Shown here piece after piece: positions 54,542 to 62,074 of a stretch of 64,000 nucleotides of DNA. The notes beneath the pieces were generated by a model, which was not told the origin of the DNA, did no database searches, and worked only from the letters and a program-made list of their open reading frames with translations. Both the position numbers and the translations under genes were made by a program. Location: contig NZ_JAJJWH010000007.1 of the NCBI RefSeq assembly GCF_020907245.1, positions 1-64,000 of the forward strand, in the 5' to 3' direction. Each line of letters opens with the position of its first letter. The stretch's first letter is position 1. Origin of the DNA: Pontibacter harenae (GTDB taxonomy: Bacteria; Bacteroidota; Bacteroidia; Cytophagales; Hymenobacteraceae).

Positions 54542-55582
54542 ATGCCCGCTGCTTCTCAACAAAATACCCACAGAAGCTTGTTTAACAGACAAATAAACAT
54601 CTCCGATACACAAACTGCTATATTTGCTACCTTAGCTGTAACTATTGCCTTACTTCTAGCACAACAATTTGCCTTCGGACCAACAACTGGGTTTCTTGTG
54701 GTTTCTATGCTGAGTGTTACTGGCATCAACACCAGAGAAGCTTTCAAAGCAAGACTCGCAACCGTTGCCAAAGTAATCCTGATCCTGATTACAACTTGCG
54801 TACTAGCTATACTTACCAAACACAACATCTTCACGACATTACTGGGTGCTGTGCTACTAGCGTTTAGCTTCGGCTATTGGCGAAAGCTGTTCCCTAACAA
54901 CTGGCCTGATATTAACATTCCTGCTTCAGTCGTATTCTTCATGGCCTTGTCCATTCCACAAGACATGGAAATTGTTAAAACCACTGTGTTGGGTTGCACA
55001 CTTGGCTTCACCATCCAGTTGCTGCTATGCATCTTATTTAGCTTCAAGAAGAGTGATGCGAAGGGTAAAACGGACCAGACAGTTGCAGCTGCCGAGCCAA
55101 AACAAAACTATCGCTTTGGCCTAGACAAAGACCTGTTCATATATAGTTCGCAGTTAAGTTTACTCTTGGTCATTGGGTTACTGGTGTACAGAGTAAGTGG
55201 CTACCCCTATGGTTACTGGCTTCCGTTCACTGTCATCATTATTTTACAAACAAGCTTTAAACAAACCAAAAAGCGCATCGGAGACAGAATAGTGGGCACT
55301 CTGATAGGTTGTGTGCTAGGCAGCGTCATTCTATTCCTGCACTTTAACGACACCACTAATCTGATCATCATAGCACTTAACGCCTTCTTCTTTCAGATGC
55401 TTGTAAGACAGCATTATGCCCTGGCTGTCATATTTATTACCATGTTTATTCTACTACTGCTGGGTAGCCACTCAAGCGATCCTGGAGAGATTGTTTTAGA
55501 AAGGCTTATTTCTACCATTGCAGCAGGAGCTTTGGTATACATTAGCTCGTTCGTCTTTCTGAGGAAAAGAGATAACGCATAA
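54542..55582 (+). CDS. FUSC family membrane protein
   Basis: A membrane protein with two blocks of hydrophobic helices (residues about 25-150 and 200-340, from this start) split by a polar, Lys-rich loop. The second block, PYGYWLPFTVIIILQTSFKQ, then TKKRIGDRIVGTLIGCVLGS, is the conserved FUSC motif found in fusaric-acid-resistance and AaeB-type exporters. The start MPAASQQ at 54542 is preferred; an in-frame ATG at 54449 adds 31 residues of low quality. The specific substrate is unknown. Single gene with no clear terminator. Confidence 0.82.
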   Translation: MPAASQQNTHRSLFNRQINISDTQTAIFATLAVTIALLLAQQFAFGPTTGFLVVSMLSVTGINTREAFKARLATVAKVILILITTCVLAILTKHNIFTTLLGAVLLAFSFGYWRKLFPNNWPDINIPASVVFFMALSIPQDMEIVKTTVLGCTLGFTIQLLLCILFSFKKSDAKGKTDQTVAAAEPKQNYRFGLDKDLFIYSSQLSLLLVIGLLVYRVSGYPYGYWLPFTVIIILQTSFKQTKKRIGDRIVGTLIGCVLGSVILFLHFNDTTNLIIIALNAFFFQMLVRQHYALAVIFITMFILLLLGSHSSDPGEIVLERLISTIAAGALVYISSFVFLRKRDNA

Positions 55583-55941
55583 GTCATAAAGCAAGCAACA
55601 AGCTCTTGCAACAGAACAAATCCTGACATAGCGTAGTCTGCCAAAATCCAGTCACTATGCAGTAGCACCCCATCTAGATTATCTCTACTTTTCCCAAAAA
55701 AATCACCTTGAGTTCAACCGTGTCTTCACACGGTGATGAGGCTGGCTTTTGCCTTTTAAAATTACCTAAGAGTATAGTTTCAAAAATGAAGTCAGCTTTC
55801 CAACAAATTAACAAAACGATTTTTCCACAGGAATTGCTCAATAGCTTAATAAGTTAGCTATTTATCCACGAAACCTACCCATACCTTTGATTTTTATTTC
55901 CTAAATCTTCAAATTACCTTCGTAACCCAAAAACGCTTACC
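55583..55941. other. Intergenic region before bioB
   Basis: No gene is seen in these 359 bases. It holds a small hairpin (ACCGTG/CACGGT with a 6-base loop, 55717-55734). TACCTTCG at 55916-55923 is one base off the Bacteroidota -7 box, about 19 bases before bioB. I found no clear BirA-type operator palindrome. Confidence 0.4.
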
Positions 55942-56943
55942 ATGATGCAAAACGGACTGAACACAGACATTCGAAACGATTGGAGTCTGGATGAGATAAA
56001 GGAAATTTATTACAAGCCAGTACTAGAATTAATAGTAGAGGCTGCCAACGTGCACAAGCAGTACCAGGCAACTGGCGAGGTGCAGGTTTGTACTTTGTTA
56101 TCGGTTAAAACAGGTGGTTGCACCGAAGACTGTGCTTATTGTCCGCAGGCTGCACGATACCACACCGATGTACAGGTACATAAGCTGCTAAGCCAGGAAC
56201 AGGTGCTATCAGCAGCCCAACGTGCGAAAGACGGTGGCTCTACCCGTTTTTGTATGGGTGCAGCCTGGAGAGAGGTTCGCGACAACCGCGACTTCGACAA
56301 AGTGCTGGACATGGTGAAAGGCGTAAACGACATGGGGCTGGAAGTTTGCTGCACCTTGGGTATGGTAAACGAATACCAGGCAGAAAAGCTGAAAGAGGCT
56401 GGTTTGTATGCCTACAACCATAACTTGGATACCTCAGAAGAGAACTACTCCAACATTATCACCACGCGTACCTACGACGATCGTTTAGACACGATAGATA
56501 ATGTGCGCAAGGCAGGAATTTCTGTTTGCTCGGGTGGCATTATAGGTTTAGGTGAGACAGATGAAGACCGTATAGGTATGCTTCATACGCTCTCCACGCT
56601 AGTGCAGCACCCAGAATCTGTGCCTGTAAACGCACTAGTGCCTGTAAAAGGCACGCCACTCGAAAACCAGCCACGCGTGTCGGTTTGGGAGATGGTGCGC
56701 ATGATTGCCACAGCCCGCATCCTGATGCCAAAAACAATGGTCCGTTTATCGGCAGGACGTGAGCAAATGAATGTAACGGAGCAGGCACTATGCTTTTTGG
56801 CTGGCGCGAACTCAATCTTCACAGGAGAGAAACTTCTGACAACACCTAATCCAGATTTCGATGCTGATAAAGCGATGTTCGACCTGCTGGGATTAACACC
56901 TAGAAAATCTTTTAAGGAAGAAAGCCAACCTGTGGTTGGGTAG
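55942..56943 (+). CDS. bioB: Biotin synthase
   Basis: Radical SAM enzyme that inserts sulfur into dethiobiotin, the last step of biotin synthesis. The 333-residue length is standard. The [4Fe-4S] triad CxxxCxxC is in [16 protein letters not shown] (near residues 60-70), the second cluster and substrate Cys in RFCMGAAW, and VCCTLGMV further on; [10 protein letters not shown] near the C-terminus carries the Arg that binds the second cluster. A second ATG at 55945 is possible. First gene of the biotin cluster. Confidence 0.97.
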   Translation: MMQNGLNTDIRNDWSLDEIKEIYYKPVLELIVEAANVHKQYQATGEVQVCTLLSVKTGGCTEDCAYCPQAARYHTDVQVHKLLSQEQVLSAAQRAKDGGSTRFCMGAAWREVRDNRDFDKVLDMVKGVNDMGLEVCCTLGMVNEYQAEKLKEAGLYAYNHNLDTSEENYSNIITTRTYDDRLDTIDNVRKAGISVCSGGIIGLGETDEDRIGMLHTLSTLVQHPESVPVNALVPVKGTPLENQPRVSVWEMVRMIATARILMPKTMVRLSAGREQMNVTEQALCFLAGANSIFTGEKLLTTPNPDFDADKAMFDLLGLTPRKSFKEESQPVVG

Positions 56944-56953
56944 ATTTTAGAAA

Positions 56954-57033
56954 CTAGATTTTAGACATTAGACTTTTTGTTCAGGACATTGTTTCTTTCC
57001 TCTTTAGAATCTAACTTCTAATGTCTAGCATCT
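56954..57033. repeat. Inverted repeat spanning the bioB-bioF gap
   Basis: TAGACATTAGA (56962-56972) has an exact inverted copy at 57017-57027; the latter covers the bioF ATG (57021). The same family of sequence, AGATGCTAGACATTAGA, recurs after bioD at 58771-58787 and matches 57017-57033 in inverted orientation over 17 bases. If it folds, the mRNA would hide the bioF start. It may equally be a spreading intergenic repeat. Confidence 0.6.
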
Positions 57034-58154
57034 TAAATAAAAAACTACAGCAGAAGCTGGAGGAACGGGCTGCGCAGGGCAACTTGCGCCATCTGAAAAC
57101 CACTTCTGGCCTTGTTGACTTTTGTTCGAATGACTACCTCGGCCTCGCCCGCTCCAACAAACTGCGGGCACTTATACAGCAGGAAGAGGTAAACTATACA
57201 CAATTACCGTTGGGGGCTACAGGCTCCCGCCTACTATCGGGCAACCATAGGCTTTTTGAAGAACTTGAAACGCAGATAGCTGCTTATCACAAAGCAGAAG
57301 CTGCGTTACTCTTCAACTCTGGCTACACGGCCAACCTGGGGTTACTTTCTGCACTGCCGCAACGTGGCGACACCGTGTTTTACGACGAGGCTAGCCATGC
57401 CTCTATGAAAGACGGACTGCGACTAAGCTTTGCTAAAAGCTATGCTTTCAGACATAACGATGTGGCAGACCTGAAGCAAAAACTGAAGCTCGCTACAGGA
57501 CAAGTATACGTGCTAGTGGAGTCGGTTTACTCGATGGATGGTGATAAAGCGCCATTGCTAGAGTTGGCTGATGTATGCGAAGCGCATCAAGCTGCCCTGA
57601 TAGTAGATGAGGCACATGCCGTAGGGCTTTATGGCGAGAGCGGAGAAGGAATGACGGTAGCCTTAGGGCTGGAGAACAAGGTATTTGCACAGGTAATTAC
57701 CTACGGTAAAGCCATGGGTAGTCACGGAGCGGCTGTAGTAGGCTCCAAAATATTGCGCGACTTTCTTATAAACTACAGTCGGGCTTTTATTTATACTACT
57801 GGCTTGCCGACGCATGCCTTGGTAAGTTTAAAGTGCGCTTATCGTTTGCTGCCAGACCTATCGCGTGAGCGAAAGTATGTGCAGCAACTGGCAAATAAAC
57901 TATACCAGGAACTAAACAAGTTGAGCGACATTTGCTGCACGCCGGCAGACAGCGTAATTCTTTCTGTCTTTTTGCCAGAAGCTGCGCAACTTAAACCATT
58001 AGCGGAAACGCTGCAAAAACAAGGATTAGATGTACGTGCTGTGCTGAGCCCTACTGTGCCGAAAGGCAAAGAAAGACTCCGCCTGATTGTGCATGCTTAT
58101 AATACTGAAAATGAAATTGAGAGCCTCGTGAAGGCCATAGCCAAAGGTACATGA
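57021..58154 (+). CDS. bioF: 8-amino-7-oxononanoate synthase
   Basis: PLP enzyme that condenses pimeloyl thioester with L-alanine to start the biotin rings. The 377-residue protein has the family N-terminus (LNKKLQQKLEERAAQGNLR), CSNDYLGLA, GATGSRLLSGNH and the PLP Lys in TYGKAMGSHGAAVVGS (near residue 232). Start at 57021 overlaps the inverted repeat. It is 77 bases after bioB and overlaps bioD by 4 bases. Confidence 0.95.
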   Translation: MSSILNKKLQQKLEERAAQGNLRHLKTTSGLVDFCSNDYLGLARSNKLRALIQQEEVNYTQLPLGATGSRLLSGNHRLFEELETQIAAYHKAEAALLFNSGYTANLGLLSALPQRGDTVFYDEASHASMKDGLRLSFAKSYAFRHNDVADLKQKLKLATGQVYVLVESVYSMDGDKAPLLELADVCEAHQAALIVDEAHAVGLYGESGEGMTVALGLENKVFAQVITYGKAMGSHGAAVVGSKILRDFLINYSRAFIYTTGLPTHALVSLKCAYRLLPDLSRERKYVQQLANKLYQELNKLSDICCTPADSVILSVFLPEAAQLKPLAETLQKQGLDVRAVLSPTVPKGKERLRLIVHAYNTENEIESLVKAIAKGT

Positions 58155-58765
58155 AACAATATTTTGTAACAGGGATTGGAACGGACGTTGGCAAAACAGT
58201 TGCCGCTGCCATACTAACCGAAGCCCTGCAGGCCGACTACTGGAAACCTGTGCAGGCAGGCGGCCTGGATTTCACCGACACAGACACTGTTAAAAGTCTG
58301 GTATCAAACGAGCAGTCTACTTTTTTCCCGGAAGCTTACCGCCTCAAAATGGCAGCATCGCCACACAAAGCCGCGGCAGCAGAAGGAATAGAAATTGACG
58401 TGCATGGTATCGAAATTCCTCAGACAAAAAACAACCTTATTGTAGAGGGTGCAGGTGGACTTATGGTTCCCCTGAACAAACGCTACCTGGTGCTGGACCT
58501 GGTGCAACGACTGGGGCTGGAAGTAGTACTGATCTCCAGGAACTACCTCGGTAGCATAAACCACACACTGCTGACAGCGGAGGTGCTGCGTTACCGTAAA
58601 ATACCCGTAGCAGGTATCATCTTCAACGGCGAGGAAAATGCTTCTACCGAAGATTTTATCATCAAGTATACTGGCCTGCATCGCCTGCCTTCTATTCGCC
58701 AGGAAGCCGATTTCTGCAAAGAAACGGTAGCAGCATACGCAAAGCAGTTTGAAGGCTATCTTTAG
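58151..58765 (+). CDS. bioD: Dethiobiotin synthetase
   Basis: ATP-dependent ring-closing enzyme that makes dethiobiotin from diaminopelargonic acid and CO2. The P-loop GIGTDVGKTVAAA sits at the N-terminus, with YWKPVQAGG next and IVEGAGGLMVPL around residue 97-108. At 204 residues it is slightly short (about 225 is usual) but all motifs are intact. It overlaps bioF by 4 bases. A 152-base gap containing a TAGA-type repeat separates it from bioA. Confidence 0.94.
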   Translation: MKQYFVTGIGTDVGKTVAAAILTEALQADYWKPVQAGGLDFTDTDTVKSLVSNEQSTFFPEAYRLKMAASPHKAAAAEGIEIDVHGIEIPQTKNNLIVEGAGGLMVPLNKRYLVLDLVQRLGLEVVLISRNYLGSINHTLLTAEVLRYRKIPVAGIIFNGEENASTEDFIIKYTGLHRLPSIRQEADFCKETVAAYAKQFEGYL

Positions 58766-58767
58766 AC

Positions 58768-58911
58768 TTTAGATGCTAGACATTAGATTTTAGACACTCT
58801 TTTAAAGATTACAATTCACCAAGCGCGACAGAATTAAGTGCTTATACTGTTCATAAATCTGGTGCTGCATCTAAGCATAAAATCTATTTTCTAACATCTA
58901 CTATCTAACAC
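58768..58911. repeat. TAGA-type repeat block between bioD and bioA
   Basis: 58771-58795 carries AGATGCTAGACATTAGATTT and more of the same kind; 58881-58911 carries degenerate inverse copies (CTATTTTCTAACATCTACTA). The 17-base unit AGATGCTAGACATTAGA matches the inverse copy at the bioF start. Both bio gaps thus share one short repeat family. Confidence 0.55.
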
Positions 58912-58917
58912 CTTAAA

Positions 58918-60201
58918 ATGAACTTATCCGAACGCGATCATAACGTCATCTGGCATCCTTACACGCAAATGAAAACTGCGGCGCTTCCAATACCCATAGT
59001 TCGGGGCGAGGGGGCGCTTTTGTTTTCTGAAGAAGGTAAAACGTTTATAGATGCAGTTGCCTCTTGGTGGGTTAACTTGCATGGACATGCACACCCTTAT
59101 ATTGCACAGAAGGTAGCAGAGCAACTCCAGACACTGGAGCACGTTATTTTCGCTGGGTTCACGCATCCTGCCGCCGTTACTTTTGCAGAGCGGTTGCTAC
59201 AAATATTACCACAAGGCCAGAGTCGCATCTTTTACTCTGATAATGGCTCCACAGCTGTGGAAGTTGCCTTAAAAATGGCTATCCAGTACTGGTTAAATAT
59301 GGGTACGCCGAAGAAGAAGATTATCGCCTTCCGCGATAGCTACCATGGCGATACCTTTGGTGCCATGGCAGTGAGCAGCCGAAGTACTTTTACAGCCCCT
59401 TTCTGGTCATATCTGTTCGATGTTGCTTTTATTGATTTGCCGACAGCAGGTACAGAAGCAAAAACGATAGTCCAACTGGAGGAATTTGCTTTGCAGGGAG
59501 ATGTGGCCGCGTTTATTTACGAGCCGTTGGTTTTAGGCACAGCGGGCATGGTGATGTATACACCTGATGTACTGGACCAACTGCTGGAGATTTGCCAAAA
59601 GCATGAAATTTTAACGATTGCCGACGAGGTGATGACAGGTTTCGGCCGCACTGGTCGCACGTTTGCCTCCGATTACCTCCAGCGCAAACCAGACATGGTA
59701 ACCATGTCCAAAGGTTTAACGGGCGGCACAATGGCTTTAGGAGTAACCTCCTGCTCTGACAGAATCTATAAGGCATTCTTACACGACGACAAAAACAAAA
59801 CTTTTTTCCACGGCCATAGTTATACAGCCAACCCAGTAGCCTGTGCCGCAGGACTGGCCAGCATGGATTTACTTTTGCAGGAAGAAACAAAGGAAAACAT
59901 ACAACGCATTTGCAACAGGCATGCTGCCTTTGCCGAACAAATGCGCAAGCTACCAAAGGTGCAGGAAGTGCGCCAACAAGGTACCATCGTGGCTGTAGAG
60001 TTCGACGCTGGTGGAACCTCCTACTTCAATAACCTCCGTGACACTCTATACAACTACGCGCTGGAGCAGGGAGTTTTGCTTCGCCCACTAGGCAACATCA
60101 TCTATATCATACCACCGTATTGTATTACAGATGAACAGCTAGAGAGTGTATACCAGACAATTATTGGGATGCAAGCCATTGTAGCAAGCCCAGGTACTTA
60201 G
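58918..60201 (+). CDS. bioA: Adenosylmethionine-8-amino-7-oxononanoate aminotransferase
   Basis: PLP aminotransferase that makes 7,8-diaminopelargonic acid, with SAM as amino donor. The 427-residue length is typical. Signatures: HNVIWHPYTQMK at the N-terminus, SDNGSTAVEVALKMAIQYW, RDSYHGDTFGAMAVSS, DEVMTGFGRTG and the PLP Lys in MVTMSKGLTGGTMALG. WWVNLHGHAHPY is the BioA-specific stretch. It is separated from bioD by a TAGA-type repeat block and completes the bio cluster, apart from the early pimeloyl steps (bioC, bioH), which are not seen here. Confidence 0.95.
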   Translation: MNLSERDHNVIWHPYTQMKTAALPIPIVRGEGALLFSEEGKTFIDAVASWWVNLHGHAHPYIAQKVAEQLQTLEHVIFAGFTHPAAVTFAERLLQILPQGQSRIFYSDNGSTAVEVALKMAIQYWLNMGTPKKKIIAFRDSYHGDTFGAMAVSSRSTFTAPFWSYLFDVAFIDLPTAGTEAKTIVQLEEFALQGDVAAFIYEPLVLGTAGMVMYTPDVLDQLLEICQKHEILTIADEVMTGFGRTGRTFASDYLQRKPDMVTMSKGLTGGTMALGVTSCSDRIYKAFLHDDKNKTFFHGHSYTANPVACAAGLASMDLLLQEETKENIQRICNRHAAFAEQMRKLPKVQEVRQQGTIVAVEFDAGGTSYFNNLRDTLYNYALEQGVLLRPLGNIIYIIPPYCITDEQLESVYQTIIGMQAIVASPGT

Positions 60202-60517
60202 CAGTATTTGTTGCACTTGTTAATTCTCCTTTCAGAAGGGCAGTTCCATATTGGTGTCTCGCTTTATTATGATAGCTTTCAAAAAACACCTTAGTAGTCG
60301 GCTAAGATAAAATATACCTAATTGTCATTTCGAACAGAGTGAGAAATCTGCCACATTATGTATAAAAGATTCAGATTTCTCACCTTGTTCGAAATGGCAG
60401 AGAAAATAAGAAAGACCATATCTCCAACAGCAGCCACATCACCGCACTCAAACATTCTGAAGTATTCTTCACTCTTGACACCTAATTCTTAACACTCTTC
60501 CCTACCTTTGTTGTGCA
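60202..60517. other. Intergenic region with a 28-base inverted repeat (REP-like)
   Basis: 60323-60350 and 60372-60399 are 28-base arms with three mismatches (TGTCATTTCGAACAGAGTGA and the rest) separated by 21 bases. Short elements of this sequence type are frequent in Bacteroidota intergenic DNA. The element does not look like a terminator because there is no T run. The last part holds the promoter of the next gene. Confidence 0.7.
60503..60510 (+). promoter_or_regulatory. -7 element of the ketosynthase gene
   Basis: TACCTTTG is a perfect TAnnTTTG, 7 bases before the TTG start at 60518. The -33 box is not clear. If used, the mRNA would be leaderless or nearly so. Confidence 0.4.
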
Positions 60518-61726
60518 TTGGACACAGAAAAAGCACATATTGTAATAAGAGGCGCAGGCGCTATTTCTCCCCTCGGACATGATGCAGTGTCCACGGCAGC
60601 ATGTTACAGGGCAGCTAAGCCTGGCTTTGTAACTATCCAGCATCAAAACACCCCTACTCCTGTTGCCAAATTACCAGAAGCTGCAGAGCAAAAGCTACAG
60701 GAACTTCTAGAGGCAAACCCCAACTATAAACAGTTAGACAGGTCAGTATTGATGGCTATTTATGCTGCTCGGCAGGCAACTGAACAGGCAGGATGGCTGC
60801 AAGAGGAGGAGGAAACACTGCAGCATGGCTTGGCGGTTAACATAGGCTCTTCGCGTGGTGCCTCTGGTTTGTTTGAGCATCATTACGATGCTTTCCTACA
60901 ACAGGCACTTTCTTCTGGTGCCTCCCCTACTACTACTTTGGGCAACCTTTCTAGTTGGGTGGCACATGCCGTTAATGCAGGAGGCGCTCAGATAAGTCAT
61001 TCCATTACCTGCAGTACTGCTTTAATGGCCATAGCAAATGCCGCCGCCTGGCTAAAAGCTGGCATGGCGCAACGTTTTCTGGCAGGCGGCACCGAGGCTC
61101 CGCTTACTGATTTCACCATTGCCCAAATGAAAGCCATTGGGATTTACTCTAAACTCCACGATAGTTTATACCCCTGTCAGCCTTATACTTTAAACAAGCA
61201 AAATACTTTTGTTTTAGGCGAAGGCGCAGCTGTGTTTGCCTTGGAACAAGTAAATGCTTCACGCTTAAAAAAAGGAGATTATATAGTTGAGGCTATAGGC
61301 TTTGGCTTTGAAAAAATTCAAAGTAAGACAGGGATATCATCAGAAGGCCTGAACTTTCAGCAGTCTATGCAGCATGCCTTGCAACAGTTGCCCAAAGCTG
61401 CTACTATAGATTTGATTATCACCCACACGCCAGGCACTCGCGCTGGCGACAGCGCTGAATTAGCCGCTATTGAGAAGGTGTTTGGTGCCAAAGTGCCTTT
61501 TCTTACAAATAATAAGTGGCTCATAGGCCATACCTTGGGTGCATCAGGTGCTCTTAGCTTAGCGTATGCACTTCACATATTTCAGCAACAGCGCGTTTCC
61601 TCCATCCCCTATTCCATTGCTGTGTCACAACAAGAACCAGCATCTGTTAAATCTGTTAAAAGAATTCTTATTAATGCTGCTGGTTTCGGTGGCAATGCGG
61701 CATCCCTTGTTCTAACATTAATATAA
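60518..61726 (+). CDS. Beta-ketoacyl synthase, FabF-like
   Basis: A 402-residue condensing enzyme of the FabF/KAS II type. The catalytic triad is intact: Cys in HSITCSTALMAIANAA, His in THTPGTRAGDSAEL and His in LIGHTLGASGALSLAY. The start is TTG at 60518; the reading frame begins IVIRGAGAISPLGHDAVST, the usual N-terminal strand. It is about 20 percent shorter in conserved loops than housekeeping FabF, and HSITCSTAL replaces the usual TACA motif, so it is probably a specialised paralogue. Its place after bioA suggests a role in the pimeloyl chain or in a related lipid; this is inferred from position only. Confidence 0.82.
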   Translation: MDTEKAHIVIRGAGAISPLGHDAVSTAACYRAAKPGFVTIQHQNTPTPVAKLPEAAEQKLQELLEANPNYKQLDRSVLMAIYAARQATEQAGWLQEEEETLQHGLAVNIGSSRGASGLFEHHYDAFLQQALSSGASPTTTLGNLSSWVAHAVNAGGAQISHSITCSTALMAIANAAAWLKAGMAQRFLAGGTEAPLTDFTIAQMKAIGIYSKLHDSLYPCQPYTLNKQNTFVLGEGAAVFALEQVNASRLKKGDYIVEAIGFGFEKIQSKTGISSEGLNFQQSMQHALQQLPKAATIDLIITHTPGTRAGDSAELAAIEKVFGAKVPFLTNNKWLIGHTLGASGALSLAYALHIFQQQRVSSIPYSIAVSQQEPASVKSVKRILINAAGFGGNAASLVLTLI

Positions 61727-62074
61727 AGTTTCTCATATATTTGTATAAACAAATATATTTGGCTTTGTTTTTGCTAACCTCACCTCTTTCCTAAAAAAGG
61801 AAAAAAGTATTCCTAAATCAAGAAAATTCTCTCTTCTAACGCTTGTGTGCCAATACAGGTGCAAATGTTATATATAATCTTACACCCTTTGTTTTAACTA
61901 TATAGCTAAACTTTAATACTTATAGACTTTACAAATTCTTTGTTAGCGAAGGCTGGTACGAAATTCACAATATAAAGATGCAAAACTACCAATAATGTTT
62001 CTCTGAGTAGGACTATCCTACTATAGAGCAACTCATTTTGGAAGAAGTACCAACGAACCTATCAAAGCCTTTTT
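61727..62074. other. Intergenic region with palindromes before the surface protein gene
   Basis: No gene. A perfect AT-only hairpin (ATATATTTGT/ACAAATATAT, 61735-61744 and 61749-61758) lies 8 bases after the ketosynthase stop; it may be a terminator or an operator. The remainder is AT-rich with no clear promoter. Confidence 0.4.

Noticed and set aside
55583-55941. Possible biotin operator or riboswitch before bioB
   Set aside because: No long dyad of the BirA type and no conserved riboswitch fold was found; only a small 6-base-stem hairpin.
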